64,000 nucleotides of DNA from Paenibacillus sp. R14(2021) (GTDB lineage Bacteria > Bacillota > Bacilli > Paenibacillales > Paenibacillaceae). Shown one piece after another: positions 26,864 to 35,962 of this stretch; within the stretch, counting starts at the first letter, position 1; every line of letters begins with the position of its first letter. Location: positions 496,001-560,000 of the forward strand of contig NZ_CP080269.1 in the NCBI RefSeq assembly GCF_019431355.1. Direction: 5' to 3'. Both the position numbers and the translations under genes were made by a program. The notes beneath the pieces were generated by a model. It saw only the letters and a list, made by a program, of their open reading frames with translations. It made no database searches and was not told the DNA's origin.

Positions 26864-28291
26864 GTGGCGAAACTACCGAAATGGCTATTACAGAGCTTGA
26901 AAGTTATCGGCGGCGTCATCGCGATGAACCTATTGATCTATTTCTGCTTCTCGATTGCCTTCACGATCGTCGGTTATTACAAGGAGAAGCATGGCAATGC
27001 CGCGGTGACCGCAGAACTGCAGCAGGACGCACGCTTGATCGGCAGCGTGCTTGCGGGCGAAGCTCCCGAGCTCTGGGGCAAAACATTGTCGAACATTGCG
27101 CGCAGCCAATCGTACGTCATCACGCTGGCGGAGCCTTCCGGCGAGCAGCTGCGGATTGCTTCAGATGTGCTGCCTGCAGCGCCTGTTTTCCCTGCAATCG
27201 GCAAGGAAAATATCGCGGCGGTTATGGGCGGCGATGTGCTGGAACATCTCGATAGGAAGCAGCCTTTTGCCACAGGCATTGCCATGTTGGGCATCCCGGT
27301 CAAGATAGACGGGCAGACGTACAGTCTGTTCGTGCAGCAGAAGGCGCCAAGCTTCTATAAAGGCTTCTGGCAGCAAGTGCTTATTATGTTTCTCGGCTTC
27401 CTTCTTATGTTTATCGGTATGCTTCTGATTGGGAGGCCGTGGCGGGAGCGAGGCGGCATCTATGTGTACATTTCGGCCATCCGGCGAATGTCCAAGGGGG
27501 ATTTCACAGTCACGATCGATAAGTCCGATCAGATGCCGGGCCATTTCGGCGAGCTGGCGGCCAGCATTAACGATATGGCGGTTGAACTGAACCAAATGGA
27601 GCGGATGCGGCAATCATTCATTTCCAACGTATCGCACGAGATCCAGTCTCCGCTTACGTCCATTCGCGGCTTCGCGCGCGCCATTCAGCAGGAAGGGCTC
27701 GATGAACAGCAGCGGCAGCATTACGCGGGGATTATCGAAACGGAGAGCATCCGGCTCTCGAGGCTGAGCGATAACCTTATGAAGCTTACGACGCTTGAAG
27801 CAGACCAGCAGCAGCTGCACCCGAAGGCATTCCGGCTCGATCAGCAGCTTCGCGCCATGATTCTGGCCTGCGAACCGCTCTGGACGGAGAAGAATATTCT
27901 CATGGACGTGAATTTGGATGAGAAGGTGATGCTAAGCGGCGACGAGGAGCTGCTCTCACAGGTGTGGATGAACATACTGGCGAACAGCTTGAAATTCACG
28001 CCGGAGAACGGGAGCGTGTCCGTTGAGGTGAAGGCGGCAAAAGACGGTGCATCGGTCTGTATCTCGGATAACGGCATCGGAATCGCCCAAGCCGATCTGC
28101 CGCATATTTTTGAACGATTCTTCAAAGCGGATAAATCGCGCAACCGCAGGCAGAGCGGCAGCGGCCTTGGTTTATCGATCGTGAAAGTCATCGTCGACCT
28201 GCATGGCGGCAAGCTTCATGTCAGCAGCAAGCCCGGGGTCGGTACGACCATAACGGTGACGCTGCCTGATTTTGCGAGCAAGCAAGGATAA
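26864..28291 (+). CDS. Two-component sensor histidine kinase
   Basis: A 475-residue membrane kinase starting at GTG. It has an N-terminal membrane helix (residues about 10-35), an extracytoplasmic sensor region of about 120 residues, a second helix near 165-190 (IMFLGFLLMFIGMLL), a HAMP-like linker, and a HisKA domain with His258 in SNVSHEIQSPLTSIRGF. The H-box is SHEIQSPL where most kinases have SHELRTPL. The ATPase domain has the N box WMNILANSLKF, then CISDNGIGI (G1) and SGLGLSIVK (G2). The ligand is unknown. A strong terminator follows. Confidence 0.93.
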   Translation: MAKLPKWLLQSLKVIGGVIAMNLLIYFCFSIAFTIVGYYKEKHGNAAVTAELQQDARLIGSVLAGEAPELWGKTLSNIARSQSYVITLAEPSGEQLRIASDVLPAAPVFPAIGKENIAAVMGGDVLEHLDRKQPFATGIAMLGIPVKIDGQTYSLFVQQKAPSFYKGFWQQVLIMFLGFLLMFIGMLLIGRPWRERGGIYVYISAIRRMSKGDFTVTIDKSDQMPGHFGELAASINDMAVELNQMERMRQSFISNVSHEIQSPLTSIRGFARAIQQEGLDEQQRQHYAGIIETESIRLSRLSDNLMKLTTLEADQQQLHPKAFRLDQQLRAMILACEPLWTEKNILMDVNLDEKVMLSGDEELLSQVWMNILANSLKFTPENGSVSVEVKAAKDGASVCISDNGIGIAQADLPHIFERFFKADKSRNRRQSGSGLGLSIVKVIVDLHGGKLHVSSKPGVGTTITVTLPDFASKQG

Positions 28292-28294
28292 TTG

Positions 28295-28333
28295 AAACGC
28301 ATGTCCTGTTACCCGCAGGACATGCGTTTTTTG
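28295..28333 (+). terminator. Terminator of the two-component operon
   Basis: AAACGCATGTCCTG pairs with CAGGACATGCGTTT around a 7-nt loop (TTACCCG), followed by further T residues. The symmetrical stem could also terminate the convergent thrC transcript, which ends at 28362. Confidence 0.9.
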
Positions 28334-28361
28334 GTGTCTCGCTCCGAATAGGCTTGTGCCT

Positions 28362-29663
28362 TTAATTGCGGCCAGTGGCTGCCGACAAACGGCTTCGTAA
28401 GTCGCTATCCAGATTGACATGGACGATTTCGTTGCGCAGCGGCAGGCTGCCGGCAAGGGGATGATTATTCAGATGATAGGCGCGTATCGCATCCGTGTCC
28501 TTGAGCAAATGGCCGGTCAACAGGCAAACGGCCGTCTCATCCCGATGGATAGTTCCAGCCAGCACCAGCTTCCGCAGCCCAGCGACCGCGGCAGCCGATG
28601 CCGGTTCGCAGCCAATGCCGCTGCGATCGATGCAAGCCTTTGCTTCCATGATTTCGTCGTCGCTGACGGATGCTGTAACACCGTTCGTTCGATCGAGCGT
28701 CCATCGCGCTTTGCGCCAGCTGGGCGGATTGCCGATATTAAGCGCGCTTGCTGCAGTATGGGGGCAAGGCTCAGGGAGGAGTATGCACGAAGACTGCGCA
28801 ATCATGCGATGAAAGGGACTCGCGCCTTCGGCTTGAATAATCGCCACTCGCGGCATTTTCGTGATAAAACCAAGCGAGAATAGATCCTGAAGTCCTTTTC
28901 CCAGCGCGGCAGCATTACTCAGTGCTCCTCCGGGCAGCAGAATCCAGTCCGGCAGTTTCCAATTCAGATCCTGCGCGATTTCGTAAATGATGCTTTTCTG
29001 TCCTTCGATTCGAACCGGATTTACCGAGTTGCAGATGTAGAGGCCGAGGTCTTCCGCATGTGCCTCCAGCCACTTGATACCATCATCATAGGAGCCGGGA
29101 AAAGCATACACCTTCGCGCCGAAAGCAGTCGTTTGCAGCACTTTATTGATGGAAATATCGTGGTCCGGCAAGAGGACGAGCGACGAGTCGCCGCTAGTCG
29201 AGGCATACATAGCCAGAGAGGAGGATGTATTGCCCGTCGACGTGCATGCGAATCCTGTGTAGCCCAAGCTGCGGCCGTGCGAGACGGCTGTTGTCATGCC
29301 GTTATCTTTGAAGGAACCGCTTGGGTTCTCGCTCTGCGCTTTCAGCCAAAGCCGCCGAATGCCGACGAAGGCTTGAACGGATGGGGCTTCGTATAGGCCT
29401 GTATTGCCTTCGTTCCTCGTTACGATCATGTTCTCCGGCAGATCCGGCGCAATGAGTTCTTTGTAGCGCCATACCCCGCTGGCCGCCGCTGAATGTCTCT
29501 CACCGAGCCGCTTATGAAATAGGTCTTTCATTTTCTCGGCTTCAACATGACCGAATGACTGTATGATCTCCAGCAATCCGCCACACGTACAACGGTATCG
29601 CATCGGCTTAGCCGCCAGTGGATATTGTGCTCCGCATAGGATACAAGCTGCAAGCATCGACAT
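28362..29663 (-). CDS. thrC: Threonine synthase
   Basis: A 433-residue PLP enzyme of the fold type II threonine synthase group, converting O-phosphohomoserine to threonine. An N-terminal Cys cluster (CILCG, then CTCGG) is typical of the longer threonine synthases. The cofactor lysine is in NPSGSFKDNGM (Lys119), followed by ACTSTGNTSSSLAMYA and, later, LLPGGALSNAAA, where the phosphate-binding glycine loop lies. It is a single gene in minus orientation, not next to hom or thrB, and divergent from a LysR regulator. Cysteate synthase and related enzymes are the main alternative. Confidence 0.88.
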   Translation of the reverse strand: MSMLAACILCGAQYPLAAKPMRYRCTCGGLLEIIQSFGHVEAEKMKDLFHKRLGERHSAAASGVWRYKELIAPDLPENMIVTRNEGNTGLYEAPSVQAFVGIRRLWLKAQSENPSGSFKDNGMTTAVSHGRSLGYTGFACTSTGNTSSSLAMYASTSGDSSLVLLPDHDISINKVLQTTAFGAKVYAFPGSYDDGIKWLEAHAEDLGLYICNSVNPVRIEGQKSIIYEIAQDLNWKLPDWILLPGGALSNAAALGKGLQDLFSLGFITKMPRVAIIQAEGASPFHRMIAQSSCILLPEPCPHTAASALNIGNPPSWRKARWTLDRTNGVTASVSDDEIMEAKACIDRSGIGCEPASAAAVAGLRKLVLAGTIHRDETAVCLLTGHLLKDTDAIRAYHLNNHPLAGSLPLRNEIVHVNLDSDLRSRLSAATGRN

Positions 29664-29705
29664 AATTCCCCCTTTATCCGTTTTTTAAACTTTGTTCTCT
29701 TGTGG

Positions 29706-29741
29706 GAGACGTCTCTTGACTTCTACAATAAATTGAAGTCA
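29706..29741. promoter_or_regulatory. Palindromes in the thrC-lysR intergenic region (LysR-type box)
   Basis: Two dyads stand side by side: the perfect palindrome GAGACGTCTC at 29706-29715, and TGACTTC/GAAGTCA (29717-29723 and 29735-29741) separated by 11 bp. The second fits the T-N11-A architecture of LysR-family binding sites and lies about 75 bp before the LysR gene, so it is a likely autoregulatory site. Confidence 0.55.
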
Positions 29742-29815
29742 TTAATAATACCAATACAAATATGTAAGGTTTACATAAAAAATTATTATGATATTGGCGG
29801 AGGAAGAGAACGACG

Positions 29816-30709
29816 ATGAACTTATATGGACTGGTTGTGTTCCATCATGTTGCCTCGACCGGAAGTGTCACCAAGGCGGCGGAGCTGCTGCGGATCAGCC
29901 AACCGGCCGTAACCGCGCATGTACGAAATATGGCAAGCGAGCTGGGATTCGCGCTGCTTGCGCCGAAGGGAAGGGGGATTTTCCTGACGGAAGCGGGAGA
30001 ACGGCTCGCGGGGCATGCTGCCCGATTATATGCCCTTCAGCAGGAGATCGATCGCGATCTTGCCGATTACCGGACTGGAGCGGCAGGCGAGCTTCGGCTC
30101 GCGGCTACTTCGCTGCCGGCGAACTTCCTGCTTCCGAAGCTGTTGTCGGTTTATCGCGAGACCTGCCCGGATGTTCTCGTATCCCTGTTGACGCTGAACG
30201 CGAATGAGGCGATGGAGTCACTGCTGCACTACGAAGCGGACGCGGCCATCATTGGAGGCGGTGCGCCGGATTATCCCGGGCTGTGCAAACAGCTGCTGGG
30301 TGAGGACGAGCTGTGGTTTATCGCCGCGCCAACGCATCCTTATGCGCAGAGGCAGGTCGCATTTGAGCAGCTTATGCAGGAGCCCTTCATCATGCGGGAG
30401 AGCGGAAGCGCCGCCCGGGAGCAGCTGTTAGCCTTGTGCCGCGTGCACGGTACGGGGGCGCCGAGAGCTGCCCTGCAGGTGAGCGGCGTGCATGAATCGC
30501 TGCATGCCGCGGCCGCCGGCATCGGCTTGACGTTGGTTTCATCGCTGGAAGCCTCGGCGGCGGTCGCGCGCGGGGAGCTGGTGCGTCTTGGGGTGAAGGA
30601 TTTGGAGCTGCGGAATGCGATCGTGCTGTTTACGAGGGAGAATGAAGCGCTGCCCCCGGCTGCGAATCATTTTGTACAGCTGCTATTACATGATGCAGCA
30701 GCTTGCTGA
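29816..30709 (+). CDS. LysR-family transcriptional regulator
   Basis: A 297-residue LysR regulator. The N-terminal winged helix-turn-helix reads [28 protein letters not shown] (shown in part), followed by a linker helix and a periplasmic-binding-like effector domain ([18 protein letters not shown] onwards). The gene is divergent from thrC, with two dyads between them, and its end lies only about 50 bp before an azoreductase gene. Control of that azoreductase and of itself is the simplest reading. Threonine-related control is possible but less usual. Confidence 0.9.
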   Translation: MNLYGLVVFHHVASTGSVTKAAELLRISQPAVTAHVRNMASELGFALLAPKGRGIFLTEAGERLAGHAARLYALQQEIDRDLADYRTGAAGELRLAATSLPANFLLPKLLSVYRETCPDVLVSLLTLNANEAMESLLHYEADAAIIGGGAPDYPGLCKQLLGEDELWFIAAPTHPYAQRQVAFEQLMQEPFIMRESGSAAREQLLALCRVHGTGAPRAALQVSGVHESLHAAAAGIGLTLVSSLEASAAVARGELVRLGVKDLELRNAIVLFTRENEALPPAANHFVQLLLHDAAAC

Positions 30710-30762
30710 ACAAGCTAAGTGTTGTCCGTCATTCTAGAGAAGAGGCAGGGATCGCATTTATC

Positions 30763-31398
30763 ATGGCAACTGTTCTGTATATCACCGCGCATCCGAATGA
30801 CCATCACGCATCGTTCAGTATGGCCGTAGGCAAGGCGTTCATCGATACCTACCGGGAATCCAATCCGCAGGATGAAGTGATTCATTTGGACTTGTACAAA
30901 GTTAATATTCCTTATATAGACGGAGATGTTTTCACTGCTTGGGGCAAACTAGCTTCAGGAACGGCGTTTGATCAGCTATCGGCTGACGAGAAGGCGAAGG
31001 TGGGCCGATTAGGTGAGCTTTCGGATCAGTTCGTCGCAGCGGACAAGTACGTATTCGTGAATCCGATCTGGAATTTCTCGTATCCGCCGCTGCTCAAAGC
31101 CTATATCGATTCGATCGTCGTAGCAGGCAAAACATTTAAATATACCGACAAAGGTCCGATCGGTCTCATGACCACGAAAAAAGCATTCCACATTCAAGCA
31201 AGCGGCAGCGTGCTGTCATCTGGCATGTATGCCGACTTCGAAATGGCGCACCGTCATTTGGACGCAATTATGAAGTTCATCGGGATTATGACCATCGATG
31301 CCGTCTTCTGCGAAGGTATGGCTGCCATGCCGGATAAGGCGCAGGAAATTAAAACCGAGGCGATTAAGAAAGCCCGTGAAGCGGCCAAAAGCTTCTAA
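30763..31398 (+). CDS. azoR: FMN-dependent NADH-azoreductase (copy 1)
   Basis: A 211-residue flavodoxin-fold quinone/azo reductase. It has the [23 protein letters not shown] start, the [20 protein letters not shown] stretch that binds FMN, and the [18 protein letters not shown] loop. These enzymes reduce quinones by two electrons and azo dyes incidentally, protecting against electrophile stress. ATG 30763 is used, since the open frame further upstream has no matching sequence. It follows the LysR gene closely and shares a terminator after it. A second copy at 61293 is closely similar. Confidence 0.92.
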   Translation: MATVLYITAHPNDHHASFSMAVGKAFIDTYRESNPQDEVIHLDLYKVNIPYIDGDVFTAWGKLASGTAFDQLSADEKAKVGRLGELSDQFVAADKYVFVNPIWNFSYPPLLKAYIDSIVVAGKTFKYTDKGPIGLMTTKKAFHIQASGSVLSSGMYADFEMAHRHLDAIMKFIGIMTIDAVFCEGMAAMPDKAQEIKTEAIKKAREAAKSF

Positions 31399-31401
31399 AG
31401 A

Positions 31402-31440
31402 CAAAGGGGCTGTGATGATGAACTCATCGCAGCCCTTTCT
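31402..31440 (+). terminator. Terminator after azoR copy 1
   Basis: AAAGGGGCTGTGATGA pairs with TCATCGCAGCCCTTT around TGAAC (one bulged G and one wobble), followed by TCTCTAAATC. The stem is long, but the T tract is short. Confidence 0.7.
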
Positions 31441-31499
31441 CTAAATCAAAAAAACCCTCATTTCCTCGAACAGAGGGAAGAAGGGATCGCACTTACATA

Positions 31500-31528
31500 T
31501 TGATTTTCAGTATGTAGTTTGTTAAAAT
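31500..31528 (+). promoter_or_regulatory. Promoter of the second helD gene
   Basis: TTGATT (31500-31505), a 17-nt spacer and TAAAAT (31523-31528). The leader to GTG 31654 is about 120 nt. I see no strong hairpin in it. Confidence 0.6.
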
Positions 31529-31653
31529 CGAAAGAGCATTGTTGAGGAAGAACCATTTAACCGCAATTATCCAAAATAATTATATCACAGTGAACCTTGC
31601 GAAGTCAACCTCTGGTTTGCCTAAAGTTGATGAAAAGAGAGGGTGGATTTAAC

Positions 31654-34053
31654 GTGAGTGAGAAACACGAATTATGGTCGCACGAGCAGCGACGCGTTGA
31701 TGATGTCGTGCGCCAAATTGATACACGAATTGAAGCGCTGGAGCTGCAAACCTCGGATACGCATTTGGAAATGGTCGATATCCGCAAAAACTTCTGGGAC
31801 GACGTTACCGTGAACCTGGAAGATTCCGCGGAAATGGCTGAAACGTTCGCCAGCCTCAAGCAGCAGGCGGAAATTCTCTCTGAGCGGGAGCGGACGCATC
31901 GACATGCGGCACAGCAATTAAAAACCTTGCGGAAGCTGCAGTCCTCGCCGTATTTTGGACGGATCGATTTTCGCCAAGCAAGCGAAGGGGCTCCTGTCGA
32001 TCAAGTCTATCTCGGCATTGCTTCCGTCCGGGATAGCAGCGACGAGGATTATTTAATTTATGATTGGCGGGCGCCGATTGCCAGTCTTTACTACGATTAT
32101 CCGCCGGGTCCGGCGGAGCTGAAGACGCCTGATGGTCTTGTCACTGGCGAGCTGCTGCTGAAGCGTCAATTCGTCATTCGAGAAGGCGAAATCATCAGCT
32201 TGTTCGATACGGGCGTCACGATCGGCGATGAGCTGCTGCAGGAGGTACTGGGCAAGCAATCTGATGCACAGATGAGAAGCATCGTCGGCACGATCCAGCG
32301 GGAGCAGAACTGCATTATTCGGAACGAACACAGCCGTCTGCTGGTCGTTCAAGGCGCCGCTGGGAGCGGCAAAACTTCGGCGGCATTGCAGCGCGTAGCG
32401 TATTTGCTCTATCGGTTCCGCGGAACGCTGACGGCGGATCAGATCGTGTTGTTTTCGCCGAATCCGATGTTCAACAGCTACGTAGCTACGGTTCTTCCAG
32501 AGCTTGGCGAAGAAAACATGCAGCAGGCTACATTTCAAGACTATCTAGCCGTACGGATCGGGCGTGCGTTCAAGCTCGAGAATCCCTATACGCAGCTGGA
32601 ATATGCCTTAACCTCAGTCGAGGATACCGCTTACGATGCGCGTATGTCGGGCATTCGCTTCAAGGCGACGACGGACTATGTCGCGCTGATTGACCGTTAC
32701 ATGGGTTATTTGGGCGGGCAGGGGCTTGTTTTCCGCGACGTCACATTCAGAGATGAGACGCTTGCTTCGGCCGCCGAAATCGGCGATTATTTTTATGGGC
32801 TTGATTCCGCTATTGCCGTGCCCAATCGCATGCGGTTGACGGCTGAATGGCTGCTAGGTCTTCTGAAAACAAGGCATCGCTCAGCGCTGGAGGAGACTTG
32901 GGTCGACGAGGCGGTAGAGCTGCTCGACAAAGATACGTACATGAAAGCTTACCAGACCTTAAGACGTCAAAATCGGAGCCTTCGGGATGATTCCTTCGAC
33001 GATTTCGACCGGGAGCGGGAGCTGCTTGGTCAATATGTCGTGCAGGAAGCCGTCAAGCCGGTGCGTTCACGCATTCGTAAGCTTGCTTTCGTGGATGTGC
33101 GTTCGACGTTCCTGCAGCTCTTCCGTGATCCGGCATTGGGAGCGGAATTGGCGGTACAACAGGGCGTGAAGCTTCCATCGGATTGGCAGGCGATCTGCCA
33201 AAACACCTACGAGCGCTTGGTCCGTAAGGAGATGGCCTACGAGGATGCAACGCCGTTCCTGTATGTGGTGGAGCGCCTTCGAGGGTTTCAAACGAACACC
33301 TCCGTTCGGCATGTGCTGATTGACGAAGCCCAGGATTATACGGCTTTCCAATTTGCTTATTTGAAACGGCTGTTCCCGTTCAGCCGCATTACTGCACTTG
33401 GAGATCTTAATCAGTCCATCAATGCCCACGCGGATGCGAGTGCGAGCACCGGTTTCGTTGCGCTTGCGTCGCTGTACCCCGCCGAGGAGACCGAGACTGT
33501 CGTGCTGAAGCAGAGCTACCGTTCGACCAGACCCATCGTAGAATTCACGAGCAAGCTCATTCCGGGCGGCAATGAGATTCAGCCGTTCAACCGCGACGGC
33601 GCGAGGCCGACGCTGCGGATTGCGTCTAATGCCGAAGCTCTTCACAGTCTGATCCGAGAGCGGATCACGGTGCTCGCTGCCGAAGGGAACCGGACCATCG
33701 CCCTCATATGCAAAACCGCCGCCCAGAGCGCGGAAGCTTATGAAGCGCTGAAGGACATGGCTTCGCTTCGCCTGATCAAGACCGAGACGTCTACATTCGA
33801 ACCGGGTATTGTTGTTATCCCTTCTTATTTGGCGAAAGGCGTCGAGTTCGATGCGGTGCTTGTCTACGATGCCTCGTCTTCGCCGTCAGGCTACAGCAAG
33901 GAGAGCGAGCGGCGGCTGTTCTATACGGTGTGTACCCGCGCGATGCACGAGCTTCATTTGTTCGCCGAACGCGAAGCCGGTCCTTTCCTGCAAGGAGAAG
34001 CTCGAATGTTCTACGACGTGAAGGATCAGACCGCAGATCTGCAAATGCAATAG
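31654..34053 (+). CDS. helD: HelD-type RNA polymerase-associated helicase (copy 2)
   Basis: A HelD homologue of about 799 residues, some 100 longer than copy 1. The N-terminal coiled coil (RRVDDVVRQIDTRIEALE, in part) is followed by SSPYFGRIDFRQ and IYDWRAPIASLYYDY, Walker A GAAGSGKTSAALQR near 234, a long inserted region, Walker B LIDEAQDYTAFQ (Asp557) and KQSYRSTRPIVEF. GTG 31654 with AGAGAGGGTGG upstream is preferred over ATG 31630. It has its own promoter. Length and residue differences suggest that the two copies are old paralogues rather than a recent duplication. Confidence 0.93.
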   Translation: MSEKHELWSHEQRRVDDVVRQIDTRIEALELQTSDTHLEMVDIRKNFWDDVTVNLEDSAEMAETFASLKQQAEILSERERTHRHAAQQLKTLRKLQSSPYFGRIDFRQASEGAPVDQVYLGIASVRDSSDEDYLIYDWRAPIASLYYDYPPGPAELKTPDGLVTGELLLKRQFVIREGEIISLFDTGVTIGDELLQEVLGKQSDAQMRSIVGTIQREQNCIIRNEHSRLLVVQGAAGSGKTSAALQRVAYLLYRFRGTLTADQIVLFSPNPMFNSYVATVLPELGEENMQQATFQDYLAVRIGRAFKLENPYTQLEYALTSVEDTAYDARMSGIRFKATTDYVALIDRYMGYLGGQGLVFRDVTFRDETLASAAEIGDYFYGLDSAIAVPNRMRLTAEWLLGLLKTRHRSALEETWVDEAVELLDKDTYMKAYQTLRRQNRSLRDDSFDDFDRERELLGQYVVQEAVKPVRSRIRKLAFVDVRSTFLQLFRDPALGAELAVQQGVKLPSDWQAICQNTYERLVRKEMAYEDATPFLYVVERLRGFQTNTSVRHVLIDEAQDYTAFQFAYLKRLFPFSRITALGDLNQSINAHADASASTGFVALASLYPAEETETVVLKQSYRSTRPIVEFTSKLIPGGNEIQPFNRDGARPTLRIASNAEALHSLIRERITVLAAEGNRTIALICKTAAQSAEAYEALKDMASLRLIKTETSTFEPGIVVIPSYLAKGVEFDAVLVYDASSSPSGYSKESERRLFYTVCTRAMHELHLFAEREAGPFLQGEARMFYDVKDQTADLQMQ

Positions 34054-34084
34054 ATGGGGAATAGATGGGGAAGAGGTTGTCAAC

Positions 34085-34522
34085 ATGGAATACTTGAAAA
34101 TCACTACGAACGAACAATTGGAAGAAGCGATCGCCGTCCGGTTTGAGGTGTTCGTTAACGAACAGAAGGTGCCCGCGGATTTGGAGCGGGACGAGTACGA
34201 CGATTCGCCGGCTTCGTGTCATCACTTCATCGTGAAAGACGATGGACGGGCGATTGCTGCAGGCAGGTGGAAGACGTATGAGCCAGGCGTAGCCAAGCTG
34301 CAGCGCATCGCTGTGCTGCTGCCCTACCGGGGGACCGGTGTCGGCCGTCAGCTTATTGCTTTCATAGAGGAACACGCGAAATCGAGTGGTTATACGGCAG
34401 CCATACTAGGAGCGCAGTGCTCTGCGGAAGGCTTCTACAGGAAGCTTGGCTACACGACAGTGTCCGCCGAGCCGTACATGGACGCGGGCATTCCGCACGT
34501 GGATATGCGTAAGACGCTGTAA
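34085..34522 (+). CDS. GNAT family N-acetyltransferase (YjcF/ElaA-like)
   Basis: A 145-residue GNAT protein. FEVFVNEQKVPADLERDEYDD near the start resembles the YjcF/ElaA branch, and the acetyl-CoA motif A is LQRIAVLLPYRGTGVGRQLI (R/Q-x-x-G-x-G/A as RGTGVG). GAQCSAEGFYRKLGYTT is the usual motif B region. The substrate is unknown. It lies 30 bp behind helD and may be cotranscribed; a strong terminator follows. Confidence 0.88.
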   Translation: MEYLKITTNEQLEEAIAVRFEVFVNEQKVPADLERDEYDDSPASCHHFIVKDDGRAIAAGRWKTYEPGVAKLQRIAVLLPYRGTGVGRQLIAFIEEHAKSSGYTAAILGAQCSAEGFYRKLGYTTVSAEPYMDAGIPHVDMRKTL

Positions 34523-34544
34523 CGAGCACGTTATAGGAACAGGG

Positions 34545-34579
34545 GCAGCCCCTTCTCGGAAGAGGAGGGGCTGCTTTTT
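34545..34579 (+). terminator. Terminator after the GNAT gene
   Basis: GCAGCCCCTTCTC pairs with GAGGAGGGGCTGC over 13 bp (one wobble) around GGAA, followed by TTTTT. It is a strong stem and may also act on the convergent MFS gene. Confidence 0.9.
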
Positions 34580-34601
34580 GCTGCGCCTTGAAATTGTGAC
34601 A

Positions 34602-35789
34602 TTAGGATTTGCGGTCCGTGAAGAAGTAAACGAAGGCCGCAAATGGCAGCAGCGCTCCGATCCATGCGGTAGTCGTCCATCCCGCGTGCGCATAGGCCAA
34701 GCCGCCTATGAACGAGCCGACAGCCCCGCCGATGAAGAAGATGGCCATGAAAAGGCCGTTGAGTCGCCCCCTTGTTTCTTGGCCGAGCGAATAAATCGCC
34801 CGTTGGCTGGCAACGAGATTTCCGGATACCGCCATGTCTAGCATAATCGCCGCAAGCAGAAGCAGCGCGACCGATACGTGCGGATTGGCATGAACAAGCG
34901 CCAAGATAATGAAAGACGCAACGGCGAGGGATATGGCGCCCAGCGTAATCGAGCGCGTCCGACCTTTATCCGCCAATCTTCCGGCGATTGGAGCAGCTAC
35001 AGCGCCTGCCACGCCGACCAAAGCAAACAGCGCTATTTCTTTCTGGGACAAGCCGTATACTTGCGTCAATCGTATGGGAACCGTCGTCCAGAATAGACTG
35101 AATGCCGCGAACAGGCAAGCCTGATAGAACGCTCGGCGCCTTAGAATTGGCGTTTTTATGAATAATTTACATAGGGAAGCAACCAGTTGCCCGTAATGCA
35201 GGCTGCTTGCTGGCCGTCGTACGGGCAGCATGAAGGCTAGCAAAATCCCTAACAAGGCCATCAGCGCGGCAGAAATAGCGAAGATCGCGTTCCACCCCCA
35301 GACGCCGGCAACCAAACTCGCGGCAGGACGTGCCAGCATGATTCCGAGCAAGAGTCCGCTCATGACATTGCCAACAACTCGGCCCCGCTGTTCTTCAGTT
35401 GATAAATAAGAAGCGAAGGGTACTAGAATCTGCGCAACGACTGAGCCCAATCCGATCATTAGCGACGCGGTCATGAACATCAGCGACCCGGAAGCAAAAG
35501 CAGCCCCGCACAAAGCGAGTACGATAAATGCAACCATGGCCACGATCAGCCGGCGATTCTCGAGCATGTCACTTAACGGAACGATAAAGAGCAGGCCTGC
35601 GACATAACCGATTTGCGTGATGGTGACAATAAGTCCGGCCGCTCCCGGCGCGATGCTGAGGTCGGCGCTGATCAGGCCGACAAGCGTTTGGGAGTAATAC
35701 AGGTTAGCAACAACAAGACCGCATGCTGCAGCCAATAAGAACATGATTCCCGCGGAGATTCGCTTATTCTCCGGACGTGGTTGACTCAT
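34602..35789 (-). CDS. MFS transporter, probable drug/metabolite efflux
   Basis: About 395 residues and twelve predicted membrane helices. The first loop carries GYVAGLLFIVPLSDMLENRR, the motif A region of the major facilitator superfamily, repeated in weaker form after helix 8 as GRLADKGRTRS. The start at 35789 has AAGGATG upstream; the open frame continues further upstream but without a matching helix. The gene is divergent from a TetR regulator, which strongly suggests an inducible exporter. The substrate is not visible. Confidence 0.88.
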   Translation of the reverse strand: MSQPRPENKRISAGIMFLLAAACGLVVANLYYSQTLVGLISADLSIAPGAAGLIVTITQIGYVAGLLFIVPLSDMLENRRLIVAMVAFIVLALCGAAFASGSLMFMTASLMIGLGSVVAQILVPFASYLSTEEQRGRVVGNVMSGLLLGIMLARPAASLVAGVWGWNAIFAISAALMALLGILLAFMLPVRRPASSLHYGQLVASLCKLFIKTPILRRRAFYQACLFAAFSLFWTTVPIRLTQVYGLSQKEIALFALVGVAGAVAAPIAGRLADKGRTRSITLGAISLAVASFIILALVHANPHVSVALLLLAAIMLDMAVSGNLVASQRAIYSLGQETRGRLNGLFMAIFFIGGAVGSFIGGLAYAHAGWTTTAWIGALLPFAAFVYFFTDRKS

Positions 35790-35830
35790 TCGTATCATCC
35801 TTCCTCTTAGTATCGCCAGTGAGGGCAATA

Positions 35831-35890
35831 ACTGAACGATGCGTTTACTTATTGGAATGGAATAAATATATACTGAACGTACCGTTTTGT
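35831..35890. promoter_or_regulatory. Two copies of a palindromic TetR operator
   Basis: ACTGAACG-N3-CGTTT appears at 35831-35846 and again at 35872-35887, 41 bp apart (about four helical turns). Each contains the dyad AACG-N3-CGTT, and the second copy extends to an imperfect 19-bp palindrome. One copy lies in the promoter spacer of the MFS gene and the other in its leader. They are the obvious candidate sites for the divergent TetR regulator. Confidence 0.65.
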
Positions 35891-35893
35891 AAA
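35865..35893 (-). promoter_or_regulatory. Promoter of the MFS gene with an operator in its spacer
   Basis: Read on the minus strand, TTTACA (35893-35888), a 17-nt spacer and TATATT (35870-35865). The palindromic operator copy at 35872-35890 fills the spacer and part of the -35 box, so a bound TetR dimer would block polymerase directly. Confidence 0.65.
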
Positions 35894-35962
35894 TAACCAA
35901 CTTTATTTAGCCTTGGAAAATGAATATACTAGCTATAGGAAATAGCTGGGTGAAGGAGAGAC

